A stretch of 59,736 bases of DNA from Paenibacillus sp. 32352 (GCF_002042965.1 NZ_MZNT01000024.1:1-59736); one strand, 5' to 3'; positions 7,755 to 16,095 are shown, counted from the stretch's first letter. Numbers and translations are program-made. The notes: generated by a model from the letters alone, not told the origin.

Positions 7755-7782
7755 ATTATAACGCGACGGGACTTTTTGTCAA
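7755..7782 (-). promoter_or_regulatory. Sigma-A promoter of the cysH-sat operon
   Basis: Consensus TTGACA (7777-7782) and TATAAT (7755-7760) on the minus strand, 16 bp apart. The predicted start is about 50 nt before cysH. Downstream, 7717-7737 holds ATTAAT-N9-ATTAAT, a possible operator (see findings). Confidence 0.78.
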
Positions 7783-7845
7783 TTTAAAATTTTGTTGGGC
7801 CATTACCTATCATATGGTGAGCCCAGGCAAAGGTGATTCGAAAAA

Positions 7846-7880
7846 CAAAAAAACCTTTCCACCGAAATAGTGAAAAGGTT
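7846..7880 (-). terminator. Terminator after rpsI
   Basis: On the minus strand AACCTTTTCAC pairs with GTGGAAAGGTT (11 positions, one G-T type mismatch) around a 7-nt loop and is followed by a run of T. It ends rplM-rpsI and insulates cysH. Confidence 0.85.
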
Positions 7881-7905
7881 CTTGTATAAGCGATAATGCT
7901 TGATA

Positions 7906-8298
7906 TTAACGTTTGGAGAATTGAGGAGCGCGACGAGCTGCTTTCAAGCCGTACTTTTTACGCTCTTTCATACGAGGGTCACGAGTCAGGAAGCCTGCCT
8001 TTTTCAAGGAACCACGCAATTCAGGATCAGCTTTCAGCAATGCACGGGAAATACCGTGACGGATTGCTCCTGCTTGTCCGGAAATACCGCCGCCGTTAGC
8101 AATAACCAAAACATCGTATTTACCCAATGTTTCTGTCAAGTTAAGCGGTTGTTTAACGATCAACTTCAAAGTCTCAAGACCAAAATACTCATCAAGGTTA
8201 CGTTTATTAATAATGATGCGTCCTTCACCTGGTACCAAACGTACACGAGCTACCGAGTGCTTACGACGACCTGTTCCATAATATTGAACTTGTGCCAC
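7906..8298 (-). CDS. rpsI: 30S ribosomal protein S9
   Basis: 130 residues, full length, beginning MAQVQYYGTGRRKHSVARVR and ending in the basic tail QFSKR typical of S9, which reaches the P-site tRNA anticodon loop. It is the second gene of the rplM-rpsI operon, 20 nt after rplM, with a GGAGGG ribosome site, and is followed by a strong terminator. Confidence 0.97.
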   Translation of the reverse strand: MAQVQYYGTGRRKHSVARVRLVPGEGRIIINKRNLDEYFGLETLKLIVKQPLNLTETLGKYDVLVIANGGGISGQAGAIRHGISRALLKADPELRGSLKKAGFLTRDPRMKERKKYGLKAARRAPQFSKR

Positions 8299-8318
8299 AA
8301 AACAGCCCTCCCTTTAAA

Positions 8319-8756
8319 TTAACCGCGAAGTTCCCAAACTTCAGGTTGTTGTGCTTGATGCGGATGCTCAGAACCGGCATATACTTTCAATTTTGTTTTC
8401 ATGCTATCGCCAAGGCGATTTTTTGGAAGCATGCCATGAATTGCGAATTCAAGTACACGTTCTGGTTTTGTATTAAGCAAATCTTGAGCGGATGTTACTT
8501 TCAAACCGCCAGAGTACAAAGAGTGGCGATAGTACATTTTGTTTTGCAGCTTTTTACCAGTCAATCTGATTTTTTCTGCGTTGATTACGATTACGAAATC
8601 CCCAGTATCAACATGAGGCGTAAATTGCGGTTTGTGCTTACCGCGGATAATGCTGGCAGCTTCGCTCGCAAGACGGCCCAGAGTTTTATCTGTTGCGTCA
8701 ATGATGTACCATTTGCGCTCTACTTCATTTGACTTAGCCATATATGTGGTACGCAT
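8319..8756 (-). CDS. rplM: 50S ribosomal protein L13
   Basis: 145 residues, full length, with the L13 core (WYIIDATDKTLGRLAS near 17-32, HGMLPKNRLG near 107-116). L13 is an early 50S assembly protein. AGGAGG precedes the ATG at 8756. About 190 nt of untranslated leader upstream contains a conserved hairpin consistent with the L13 leader, and a sigma-A promoter follows truA, so rplM-rpsI can be expressed apart from the alpha operon. Confidence 0.97.
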   Translation of the reverse strand: MRTTYMAKSNEVERKWYIIDATDKTLGRLASEAASIIRGKHKPQFTPHVDTGDFVIVINAEKIRLTGKKLQNKMYYRHSLYSGGLKVTSAQDLLNTKPERVLEFAIHGMLPKNRLGDSMKTKLKVYAGSEHPHQAQQPEVWELRG

Positions 8757-8893
8757 GAATAGTTCCTCCTAAACAATTGTTCACTTCGTTACTAGTTGGA
8801 TGAAACGACACAGTCATGTGATGAACATGAAGACATCTGCCATTCCATCATCAATCTATCTGTATCATTCGTTTATAGTTATCGTTAAATTAA

Positions 8894-8950
8894 GGTTAGC
8901 CTTTTCCTTGACCCGGGGCCGTGGGATAGCCGATCAAGAAACGCCAAGTG
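8894..8950 (-). promoter_or_regulatory. Ribosomal protein leader upstream of rplM (L13 leader)
   Basis: The minus-strand RNA begins just after the predicted start and folds on CTTGA...TCAAG flanking ATCGGC/GGCC-type pairs (about 8906-8937), a compact structure in the place where Firmicutes carry the L13 leader motif. By analogy L13 would bind it and lower its own expression. Identification is by position and fold, not by a covariance-model search. Confidence 0.65.
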
Positions 8951-8952
8951 AT

Positions 8953-8981
8953 ATTGTACTATAAAATCTGCGACAAATCAA
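8953..8981 (-). promoter_or_regulatory. Sigma-A promoter of rplM-rpsI
   Basis: Minus-strand TTGATT (8976-8981), 17-bp spacer and TACAAT (8953-8958). The -35 overlaps the truA stop codon, so the promoter begins exactly where truA ends. Confidence 0.7.
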
Positions 8982-9754
8982 GTAATGATTGTATCTAGAT
9001 TATATAATACTTCCCAGAGCATAAGCCCATGAGGCACAGCTGTAGGTCCGGCTTTAGCCCGGTTGCGGGCTGCCAGAATGTCGCGGATCGATTCACTTGA
9101 ACGTTTGCCTTCTCCCACCTGGATCAAGGTCCCTGCTACGATTCGAACCATATTGTATAAAAAGCCGTTGCCGGTCAAATATATATGAATGGTAAACGAT
9201 TGAAGCTGAGGGTCCACAGGTTCACATTCCAGCCTGGCGTCGAATAACGTTCTGACGTGGGACAATTTCGTGGATCTGACGGAGCAAAAGGAAGTAAAGT
9301 CATGTGTACCGATTAACCATTTGAGCCCTTCTGCCATAGCATCCGTGTTCAAAGCAGTCGGATGGTAAAACTCCATATGACGTTTAAACAGGTCAGGATG
9401 ACGGCCGCAGCGGATGGAGTAACGATACGTCTTTTGTACAGCTGATCGGGTCGCATGAAAAGCTAAATCTACCTCTCTAGCGCCGCTTACGACAATATCA
9501 TCAGGTAGTCTTGTATTAAGCGCCATACACCATCTCTCGATAGGAATCTTCGATTCTGTATAGAAATTAATAACTTGACCCCTCGCATGAACCCCTGCGT
9601 CCGTCCTGCCCGACGAAGTCAATTTGACCTTTTCTCCGGTTAGAGAGTGCACGGCTTGTTCCAGCACGTCCTGAATCGTATTTAAGCTAGGCTGTGTTTG
9701 AAAACCATTGTAAGCTGTCCCGTCATAACTGACGGTCATGCATATATTCCTCAC
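8978..9754 (-). CDS. truA: tRNA pseudouridine(38-40) synthase TruA
   Basis: 258 residues, usual length. It isomerises uridines 38-40 in the anticodon stem-loop of many tRNAs. The catalytic Asp sits in SSGRTDAGVHARGQ (about 47-60). GTG start at 9754, six nt after GGAGG; internal ATG codons follow but lack ribosome sites. In Bacillus and many Paenibacillus the genes ecfA1, ecfA2 and ecfT lie between rplQ and truA; here they are absent and only a 91-nt gap with a terminator remains. Confidence 0.95.
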   Translation of the reverse strand: MRNICMTVSYDGTAYNGFQTQPSLNTIQDVLEQAVHSLTGEKVKLTSSGRTDAGVHARGQVINFYTESKIPIERWCMALNTRLPDDIVVSGAREVDLAFHATRSAVQKTYRYSIRCGRHPDLFKRHMEFYHPTALNTDAMAEGLKWLIGTHDFTSFCSVRSTKLSHVRTLFDARLECEPVDPQLQSFTIHIYLTGNGFLYNMVRIVAGTLIQVGEGKRSSESIRDILAARNRAKAGPTAVPHGLMLWEVLYNLDTIIT

Positions 9755-9790
9755 GGCCGTCCTCCATTAAACCGTTCAAGCTTAGGCTAC

Positions 9791-9835
9791 AAAAAAAAGG
9801 GTTTCATCAGAATCAAGAGATCCCGTCCACCCTTT
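9791..9835 (-). terminator. Probable terminator at the end of the alpha operon (after rplQ)
   Basis: On the minus strand AAAGGGT pairs with ACCCTTT (7 bp) across a loop of about 26 nt and is followed by eight T residues. The long loop makes it less certain than others here, but it is the only such signal after rplQ. Confidence 0.55.
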
Positions 9836-9845
9836 CCCATCCTTT

Positions 9846-10211
9846 TTATGCACGATCTACTAATTCTAAATATACCATTGGCGCTGCATCGCCGCGGCGA
9901 GGACCCAGCTTCAAGATTCTGGTGTAACCGCCTTGACGTTCAGCGTAACGTGGAGCCAATTCAGAGAATAGCTTCTGGATCGCGTCTTGATTTTCGTTAG
10001 CTGCTTCACGACGAACAAAGGAAGCAACTTGACGGCGAGCATGAAGATCTCCGCGTTTTGCCAACGTAATTAGTTTTTCTGCAATAGAGCGCAGCTCTTT
10101 AGCCTTAGCTTCAGTAGTTTGGATGCGCTCATGTATGAACAAGTCGGTTACCAGGTCACGAAAAAGAGCTTTACGTGCGCTGGAATCACGACCCAACTTT
10201 TGGTATGCCAT
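9846..10211 (-). CDS. rplQ: 50S ribosomal protein L17
   Basis: 121 residues, full length, beginning MAYQKLGRDSSARKALFRDL and carrying the LGPRRGDAAPMVYLELV C-terminus of L17. It is the last gene of the S10-spc-alpha superoperon, 40 nt after rpoA, with GGAGG before its ATG. A T-rich terminator-like hairpin follows. Confidence 0.97.
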   Translation of the reverse strand: MAYQKLGRDSSARKALFRDLVTDLFIHERIQTTEAKAKELRSIAEKLITLAKRGDLHARRQVASFVRREAANENQDAIQKLFSELAPRYAERQGGYTRILKLGPRRGDAAPMVYLELVDRA

Positions 10212-10251
10212 TTGTGTGCAACCTCCTTCTGCTTAATTATAACCTGACGTT

Positions 10252-11196
10252 TTAGTCTTCCATTCGGAGACCAAGTCCAAGCTCTTCGAGCTTCTCTTGA
10301 ACCTCTTCAAGGGATTTACGTCCAAGATTACGAACCTTCATCATGTCTTCTTCCGTTTTCGTAATCAATTCTTGAACCGTATTAATACCTGCGCGCTTCA
10401 GGCAGTTGTAAGAACGAACAGAAAGATCCAGCTCTTCGATCGTCATCTCGAGCACTTTTTCTTTCTTATCTTCTTCTTTTTCCACCATAATCTCGGCATC
10501 CTTAGCTTCATCGGTCAAGCCGACAAACAGCATCAAATGCTCTGTTAAAATTTTAGCGCCCAAGCTTACGGCCTCTTCAGGTCGAATACTTCCATCGGTC
10601 CAGACTTCGAGGGTTAGTTTATCATAGTTGGTAACTTGGCCGACGCGAGTGTTCTCTACGCTGTAATTCACACGGGTAATCGGAGTATAGATCGAGTCAA
10701 TTGGAATTACGCCGATTGGCTGATCTTCCTTCTTGTTCTTATCCGCTTGAACGTATCCGCGTCCCCGATTAGCATGAATTCGCATGTGAAGACGTGCATC
10801 GGAGGCAAGCGTAGCAATATGCAAATCCGGATTAAGGATCTCCACATCGCTATCACCACGAATATCGCCGGCTACAACGGGCCCTTCACCTTCTGCGTCG
10901 ATTTCCAACACTTTCTCCTCGTCGGAATGAATCTTCAACGATAGCCCTTTAAGGTTAAGGATAATCTCCGTAACATCTTCCATGACACCAGGTACGGTGG
11001 AGAACTCGTGCAGGACTCCGTCGATTTGAACCGAAGTCACTGCTGCCCCCGGCAAAGAGGACAACAGGATTCTGCGAAGCGAGTTCCCTAAGGTCGTTCC
11101 ATAACCTCTTTCAAGAGGCTCTACAACAAACTTACCGTAAGTGCCATCCTCACTCAATGATACGGTTTCTATTTTCGGCTTTTCGATTTCGATCAT
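10252..11196 (-). CDS. rpoA: RNA polymerase alpha subunit
   Basis: 314 residues, usual length for Bacilli. The N-terminal assembly domain (1 to about 230; NSLRRILLSSLPGAA near 38-52) dimerises and recruits beta and beta-prime. The C-terminal domain (about 245-314; LDLSVRSYNCLKRAGINTV) contacts UP elements and activators. It follows rpsK by 125 nt with AGGAGGG before ATG. The 125-nt gap holds no clear promoter or terminator. Confidence 0.98.
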   Translation of the reverse strand: MIEIEKPKIETVSLSEDGTYGKFVVEPLERGYGTTLGNSLRRILLSSLPGAAVTSVQIDGVLHEFSTVPGVMEDVTEIILNLKGLSLKIHSDEEKVLEIDAEGEGPVVAGDIRGDSDVEILNPDLHIATLASDARLHMRIHANRGRGYVQADKNKKEDQPIGVIPIDSIYTPITRVNYSVENTRVGQVTNYDKLTLEVWTDGSIRPEEAVSLGAKILTEHLMLFVGLTDEAKDAEIMVEKEEDKKEKVLEMTIEELDLSVRSYNCLKRAGINTVQELITKTEEDMMKVRNLGRKSLEEVQEKLEELGLGLRMED

Positions 11197-11321
11197 TTAT
11201 AACCCTCCTTCAAAACGTCGTTTCCCTCTGGATAACTTAAGACGCATAGAACGTGCAGTATGCCTATCCAAACAGTATTCACACTTATTGGATATTTATA
11301 CCACTCTTTTGCAATCCTGAA

Positions 11322-11717
11322 TTAGACACGACGACGTTTTGGAGGACGGCAACCGTTATGTGGAATTGGAGTCACGTCTTTAATCAGGTTAACTTCCAAA
11401 CCTGCAGCTTGCAGCGAACGAATCGCAGCTTCACGACCAGCGCCAGGACCTTTAACCATAACTTCAACGGCTTTCATACCATGTTCCATTGCTGCTTTAG
11501 CTGCGGACTCAGCGGCCATTTGTGCAGCGAACGGTGTGCTTTTACGCGAGCCTTTAAAGCCCAGGTTACCAGCACTTGCCCAAGAAATTGCATTACCGTG
11601 CGGGTCGGTAATAGTTACAATCGTATTGTTAAACGTAGAGCGGATATGTGCCACTCCAGAGTCGATATTTTTCCGATCACGACGTTTTGTACGAACAACT
11701 TTTTTCGGTTTAGCCAT
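11322..11717 (-). CDS. rpsK: 30S ribosomal protein S11
   Basis: 131 residues, full length. Typical S11 segments are visible: NTIVTITDPHGNAISWASAG (about 29-48) and the basic C-terminus PHNGCRPPKRRRV. S11 lies in the 30S platform near the E site. It is 20 nt downstream of rpsM, with GGAGG before ATG. Confidence 0.97.
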   Translation of the reverse strand: MAKPKKVVRTKRRDRKNIDSGVAHIRSTFNNTIVTITDPHGNAISWASAGNLGFKGSRKSTPFAAQMAAESAAKAAMEHGMKAVEVMVKGPGAGREAAIRSLQAAGLEVNLIKDVTPIPHNGCRPPKRRRV

Positions 11718-11737
11718 TTAATTGTTAACCTCCTTTA

Positions 11738-12106
11738 CTATTTTTTCTTGTTAGCTACAGTACGACGAGGACCTTTACGCGTACGAGCGTTAGTTTTAGT
11801 ACGTTGACCACGAACAGGTAAGCCGCGGCGGTGACGAACACCACGATAGCATCCGATCTCAATCAAGCGTTTGATGTTAAGAGCAATCTCACGACGAAGG
11901 TCGCCTTCCACCTTAACGGTTTTGTCAATTGCATCGCGAAGTTTACTTACTTCGTCTTCAGTCAGGTCACGAACACGAGTCGATGCGTCAACACCAGTAG
12001 AAGCCAGAATTTTCTCGGAAGTTGTTCTGCCAATACCGAAAATGTAGGTCAAAGCAATAACTACGCGTTTGTCACGCGGCAAGTCTACACCAGCAATACG
12101 TGCCAT
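11738..12106 (-). CDS. rpsM: 30S ribosomal protein S13
   Basis: 122 residues, full length, with the S13 start MARIAGVDLPRDKRV and the helix-two-turn-helix region (IGCYRGVRHRRGLPVRGQRT, about 86-105). It contacts the 50S subunit and P-site tRNA. It follows rpmJ by 16 nt; AGGAGG precedes the ATG. Confidence 0.97.
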   Translation of the reverse strand: MARIAGVDLPRDKRVVIALTYIFGIGRTTSEKILASTGVDASTRVRDLTEDEVSKLRDAIDKTVKVEGDLRREIALNIKRLIEIGCYRGVRHRRGLPVRGQRTKTNARTRKGPRRTVANKKK

Positions 12107-12122
12107 TTATAGGAGCACCTCC

Positions 12123-12236
12123 TTATCCTTGTTTTTGTTTATGCTTAGGGTTTTCGCAAATTACCATTACATTGCCTTTGCGGCGAATGACTTTGCATTT
12201 TTCGCAGATCGGTTTGACCGATGGTCTTACCTTCAT
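12123..12236 (-). CDS. rpmJ: 50S ribosomal protein L36 (zinc form)
   Basis: A 37-residue gene read directly from the sequence: it starts MKVRPSVKPICEKC and keeps Cys11, Cys14, Cys27 and His32, the zinc ribbon of the zinc-containing L36 type. AGGAGG lies just before the ATG, and a small hairpin abuts that ribosome site (12251-12270). It sits between infA and rpsM as in other Firmicutes. Confidence 0.97.
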   Translation of the reverse strand: MKVRPSVKPICEKCKVIRRKGNVMVICENPKHKQKQG

Positions 12237-12243
12237 GTTTATT

Positions 12244-12289
12244 ACCTCCTGTGAGTTTTCGTAAGAAAACTAACTTCGTAAGACTAACT
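12244..12289 (-). repeat. Hairpin-plus-Shine-Dalgarno cassette, copy before rpmJ
   Basis: On the mRNA strand CTTACGAAGT is followed by the hairpin AGTTTTC-TTAC-GAAAACT and, four nt later, by AGGAGG. The same arrangement occurs before rplX, rplJ and disA. It occupies most of the infA-rpmJ gap. Confidence 0.75.
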
Positions 12290-12294
12290 CGTAT

Positions 12295-12513
12295 CTATTT
12301 AAAACGATAGGTTATACGGCCTCTGGTCAAATCATAAGGGGAAAGCTCCACAGTCACTTTGTCACCAGGCAAGATCCGGATAAAGTGCATTCTGATCTTT
12401 CCGGATACATGAGCAAGTATCTTATGACCATTCTCAAGCTCCACCTTAAACATTGCATTCGGAAGAGGTTCAATCACTGTACCTTCAACTTCAATTACAT
12501 CTTCTTTGGCCAC
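12295..12513 (-). CDS. infA: Translation initiation factor IF-1
   Basis: 72 residues, an OB-fold protein that blocks the A site during initiation. It begins MAKEDVIEVEGTV at a GTG (12513) seven nt after AAGGAG; an in-frame ATG two codons upstream is only one or two nt from that ribosome site and is unlikely to be used. It starts 2 nt after the stop of the KOW gene and so is probably translationally coupled to it. Confidence 0.96.
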   Translation of the reverse strand: MAKEDVIEVEGTVIEPLPNAMFKVELENGHKILAHVSGKIRMHFIRILPGDKVTVELSPYDLTRGRITYRFK

Positions 12514-12515
12514 AG

Positions 12516-12824
12516 TCATTCTCCTTTCTCATGTGCTTCTGAATTCATTGGATCCACGTACTTCTTTAGTGCGAAGCGTAACTTTCCGTTCGTCACACGA
12601 CCGCTTTCTTTCAAGCTATCCACTACTTCGCTGCTGATTGTTTGCAGTAACTCGAGATGAATCAAGTTTTTCTTCTTAGGCTGGTCGAACTTCCGTTTGT
12701 CGCCGTCGGCAATCCATACGAATCGTTGGTCTTCGACGCTGATTATAACGGCGTACTTCCCGGAGTCCTTACCACGAATGATCCTAACGAGTTGTCCGAG
12801 CTGTGGAATGTTTACCGAATCCAC
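12516..12824 (-). CDS. KOW-domain RNA-binding protein (L14e/YbzG-like)
   Basis: 102 residues. The N-terminal half (QLGQLVRIIRGKDSGKYAVI, about 8-27) is a KOW motif like those of L24, NusG and eukaryotic L14e; the C-terminal half is basic and helical. A similar small protein (YbzG) lies between map and infA in B. subtilis. Function is not established; a ribosome-associated role is inferred from the domain and from being locked between map (8 nt upstream) and infA (2 nt downstream). Confidence 0.85.
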   Translation of the reverse strand: MDSVNIPQLGQLVRIIRGKDSGKYAVIISVEDQRFVWIADGDKRKFDQPKKKNLIHLELLQTISSEVVDSLKESGRVTNGKLRFALKKYVDPMNSEAHEKGE

Positions 12825-12832
12825 TCTATCAC

Positions 12833-13582
12833 CTACCGAGATTTAGTGAGTATTTCATACCCATCCGGGGTAATAGCAATGGTATGCTCGAAATGCGCGC
12901 ACAGTGTGCCATCCACTGTAACGACTGTCCAGTTGTCCTCTAGGGTTTTGACGTATCGCTCCCCTACATTGACCATAGGCTCAATCGCTAATACCATACC
13001 AGGCTTCAATCGAGGTCCTCGATCAGGTAAGCCGTAATTCGGAATTTGAGGTTCTTCGTGAAGCTCTCTACCTACACCATGTCCTACATACTCTCGAACA
13101 ATTGAAAAACCTTCATTCTCGACGCATTTTTGAATCGCGTGAGAGATAGTGTACAATCGCGCATCCGGTTTGGCTTCCGCAAGACCGGCATATAGAGATC
13201 TCTCGGTTACTTCCAACAACTTCTTGGCTGTATCTGAAATATTCCCTACTCCATAGGTCCAAGCAGAGTCACCATGATATCCCTTGTAGTTTGCACCGAT
13301 ATCAATGCTGATGATGTCGCCATCTTTAAGCTTACGCCCACTGGGTATGCCGTGAACCAATTCATCATTGACTGAAGCACAGATGCTGCCAGAAAAACCG
13401 TTATAGCCTTTAAAAGATGGGGTAGCGCCCTGACTGCGAATATATTCTTCTGCGATTTGATCCAGCTCTTTAGTTGTAATATCGGGCTGAATGGCCTTTT
13501 GCAACAAAAGATGCGTATCGGCCACTATGCGGCCGGCTTCTCTCATTAATTCCAATTCAGCTGCAGACTTACAAATGATCAT
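12833..13582 (-). CDS. map: Methionine aminopeptidase type I
   Basis: 249 residues, usual length. It removes N-terminal Met from new proteins. Metal ligands of the pita-bread fold are visible: Asp in ISIDIGANYKG, Asp in HGDSAWT, His in VGHGVGRELHEEP, Glu in MVLAIEPM and Glu in FEHTIAI. Its ATG overlaps the adk stop as ATGA (4 nt), so it should be translationally coupled. Confidence 0.97.
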   Translation of the reverse strand: MIICKSAAELELMREAGRIVADTHLLLQKAIQPDITTKELDQIAEEYIRSQGATPSFKGYNGFSGSICASVNDELVHGIPSGRKLKDGDIISIDIGANYKGYHGDSAWTYGVGNISDTAKKLLEVTERSLYAGLAEAKPDARLYTISHAIQKCVENEGFSIVREYVGHGVGRELHEEPQIPNYGLPDRGPRLKPGMVLAIEPMVNVGERYVKTLEDNWTVVTVDGTLCAHFEHTIAITPDGYEILTKSR

Positions 13583-14232
13583 TCCGCTTGCCCTCGCAAT
13601 AGTGAAATGATTTGTGTAGTAACCGCACTTATTTCTTGCTCGCCGTTAACCTCACGTAAGTTTCCTTTGTTACGGTAATACGACAATAGAGGTGCTGTTT
13701 TGCTCGTGTATTCATCAAGACGGGTGCCTACTTTTTCTTCGGTATCGTCTGATCTTTGATACAATTCGCCAGAACATTTATCACACACATTTTCACGTGC
13801 TGGAGGGTTAAACAAGATATGATACGTAGCTCCGCATGCCTTGCAGATTCTTCGACCAGTCAATCGAGCCAAAAGCAGACTGCGGTCTACTTTTAAGTTG
13901 ATTACATGGTCTATGCTTCTGCCCAAAGAGGCCATGATGTCATCCAGTGCTTCAGCTTGAGAAATGGTTCTTGGAAAACCATCCAGCAAGAAGCCTTTAT
14001 TGCAATCCGGCTGCTGCAGACGTTCCTTTACGATACCAATGGTGATTTCATCCGGAACGAGCAAACCTTGATCCACATATTTTTTTGCTTCCAAACCAAG
14101 CGGTGTTTCCTGCTTCATTGCCAAGCGGAAAGCATCACCGGTCGAGATATGCGGGATTTGAAACTCATTAACGATTCCTTCCGCCTGTGTACCTTTTCCT
14201 GCACCAGGAGGTCCCATAAAAATCACGTTCAT
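13579..14232 (-). CDS. adk: Adenylate kinase
   Basis: 217 residues. It interconverts ATP + AMP and 2 ADP. P-loop GPPGAGKGTQ (7-16), AMP-site DGFPRT (about 84-89) and a long zinc-type LID with C-x2-C and C-x2-C (CKACGATYH, CDKCSG, about 130-153) are present. GGAGG before ATG 14232. The 84-nt gap after secY carries no clear signal except an AATAAATA inverted repeat. Confidence 0.97.
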   Translation of the reverse strand: MNVIFMGPPGAGKGTQAEGIVNEFQIPHISTGDAFRLAMKQETPLGLEAKKYVDQGLLVPDEITIGIVKERLQQPDCNKGFLLDGFPRTISQAEALDDIMASLGRSIDHVINLKVDRSLLLARLTGRRICKACGATYHILFNPPARENVCDKCSGELYQRSDDTEEKVGTRLDEYTSKTAPLLSYYRNKGNLREVNGEQEISAVTTQIISLLRGQAE

Positions 14233-14316
14233 AATGATTTCCTCCCCATCGCATCAAACGATGCTAACAGCACAATAGGTGCCGATAGCTAATAAATAAC
14301 TACCAGAACCTATTTG

Positions 14317-15618
14317 CTATTTATTAATGAAGCCTTTGTAATGACGCTTGATCAATTGGGATTCGATTTGCTTCATCGTTTCCAATCCAACACCGATAAC
14401 AATCAGCAAAGAAGTACCGCCGATTCTTACCGAGTTCGGCAAGCCGGCCACACTTCCGAGAAGCATTGGCAGGATAGAAACCGCGGACAGGAACAAAGCA
14501 CCGGACAAAGTAATGCGAGTCATCACTTTGGTTAAGTAAACCGAAGTCGTCTTCCCTGGACGAATCCCTGGAATGTAGCCTCCGTTTTTCTTCATCTGTT
14601 CCGCCATTTGCTCAGGGTTGATCTGAACAAACGTGTAGAAGAACGTGAATCCAATGATAAGCAGCACATACAAAACCATCCCGACAGGATGTGTATAGTT
14701 CAAGTTCGTAATGATCCAGTCCGCTACCGGATTGCCTCTCCAGAAGCTTGCGAGCGTTGGAGGGAATACTAGCAGCGAAAGGGCAAAGATAACCGGAATT
14801 ACGCCTGCTGCATTAACCTTTAAAGGGATATGTGTCGATTGTCCACCATACATTTTACGGCCAACAACACGTTTTGCATACTGAACCGGAATTTTACGTA
14901 CGCCTTGTTGAATAAAGATGACTCCGGCAATCAGTGCGATGACGACGATAGCTATAATGACCATCTTAAGGATGTTCAAGAATAGTGCATCGCCAGCTTC
15001 TGCAAACTGAGTTTTGACGATTTGCGAGATTCCGGTAGGAATCGCAGCAACAATCCCCGCAAAGATGATCATGGAAATACCATTTCCAATTCCATTTTCA
15101 GTGATTTGTTCCCCTAACCACATCAGAAATGCAGTTCCCGCTGTAAGAACGATCGCAATTAAAGCATATGTTGCGAATGTAGGATTCACAACAAGGCCAG
15201 CGTAGATTCGGTTAAATCCGATCGCCAAACCAAACGCTTGAACCAGCCCCAACACGATTGTACCATAACGGGTAATTTGCGCTAACTTCCGTCTGCCTAC
15301 TTCCCCTTCTTTAGCCCACTGCGCAAACCTTGGTATCACATCCATCGATAATAGCTGAACTATGATCGAGGCTGTGATATAAGGCATAATTCCCATCGCG
15401 AAGATGGAGAATTGGAACAGGGCGCCGCCGGAAAAGGTGTTCAGCAAGCCAAATACATCACTGGAATTGGCCTGATCTTGAAGCTTCAAAATATCTGTGT
15501 TGATGTTAGGTACCGGAATGAAAGCACCAATTCTGTAGACGATTAAAACCAGTAAGGTGAAAATGATTCTTTTCCGTAAATCGTCCACTTTAAAAATATT
15601 GGATATGGTACGAAACAT
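14317..15618 (-). CDS. secY: Protein translocase subunit SecY
   Basis: 433 residues with ten predicted transmembrane helices, the core channel of Sec secretion with SecE (41582-41806) and SecG. The conserved cytosolic loop containing GIRPGKTTS (about 355-363) contacts SecA and ribosome. Its ATG shares one base with the rplO stop (TAATG), with GAGGTG just upstream, so the two are coupled. Confidence 0.97.
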   Translation of the reverse strand: MFRTISNIFKVDDLRKRIIFTLLVLIVYRIGAFIPVPNINTDILKLQDQANSSDVFGLLNTFSGGALFQFSIFAMGIMPYITASIIVQLLSMDVIPRFAQWAKEGEVGRRKLAQITRYGTIVLGLVQAFGLAIGFNRIYAGLVVNPTFATYALIAIVLTAGTAFLMWLGEQITENGIGNGISMIIFAGIVAAIPTGISQIVKTQFAEAGDALFLNILKMVIIAIVVIALIAGVIFIQQGVRKIPVQYAKRVVGRKMYGGQSTHIPLKVNAAGVIPVIFALSLLVFPPTLASFWRGNPVADWIITNLNYTHPVGMVLYVLLIIGFTFFYTFVQINPEQMAEQMKKNGGYIPGIRPGKTTSVYLTKVMTRITLSGALFLSAVSILPMLLGSVAGLPNSVRIGGTSLLIVIGVGLETMKQIESQLIKRHYKGFINK

Positions 15619-16058
15619 TAAATCACCTCGGTTTTACCGCCGGCAGCCTGAATTTTCTCTACCGCAGATTGAGAGAACTTATTAGCTTTCACGTTCAGCT
15701 GTACAGTGATTTCGCCGTTACCCAGAACCTTGATGCCGTCTCTTGCATTTTTCACAATGCCGGATTCAAGCAGCAATTCAGGAGTAACTTCCGTACCAGC
15801 AGCAAACTTGTTAAGCTCAGTCAGATTCACAATCGCGAATTCCTTACGGAATCTGTTAGTGAAACCACGCTTAGGCAAGCGACGATATAGAGGGTTTTGA
15901 CCTCCTTCAAAACCTGGACGAACACCACCGCCGGAACGAGCGTTTTGCCCTTTATGTCCGCGAGTAGCTGTTTTTCCCATTCCACTTCCGATACCGCGGC
16001 CTACGCGCTTGCGTGTTTTGCGGGATCCTTCGGCAGAACTAAGTTCATGCAACTTCAT
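15618..16058 (-). CDS. rplO: 50S ribosomal protein L15
   Basis: 146 residues from the ATG at 16058 (MKLHELSSAEGSRKTRKRVG), which has GGAGG seven nt upstream; the open frame reaches three codons further but would start inside the ribosome site. The Gly/Arg-rich N-terminal extension (about 15-60) that threads into 23S rRNA is typical. Confidence 0.97.
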   Translation of the reverse strand: MKLHELSSAEGSRKTRKRVGRGIGSGMGKTATRGHKGQNARSGGGVRPGFEGGQNPLYRRLPKRGFTNRFRKEFAIVNLTELNKFAAGTEVTPELLLESGIVKNARDGIKVLGNGEITVQLNVKANKFSQSAVEKIQAAGGKTEVI

Positions 16059-16095
16059 CGTTTGCACCTCCTCTAATGCATTTTATTAATCGGAT

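Noticed and set aside
7783..7845. S-box or T-box upstream of cysH
   Set aside because: The region before the promoter is short, has no SAM-riboswitch or T-box motifs, and the 5' leader after it is only about 50 nt.
14233..14316. AATAAATA inverted repeat between secY and adk as a terminator
   Set aside because: The loop is about 20 nt, the stem is A/T only and no T tract follows.
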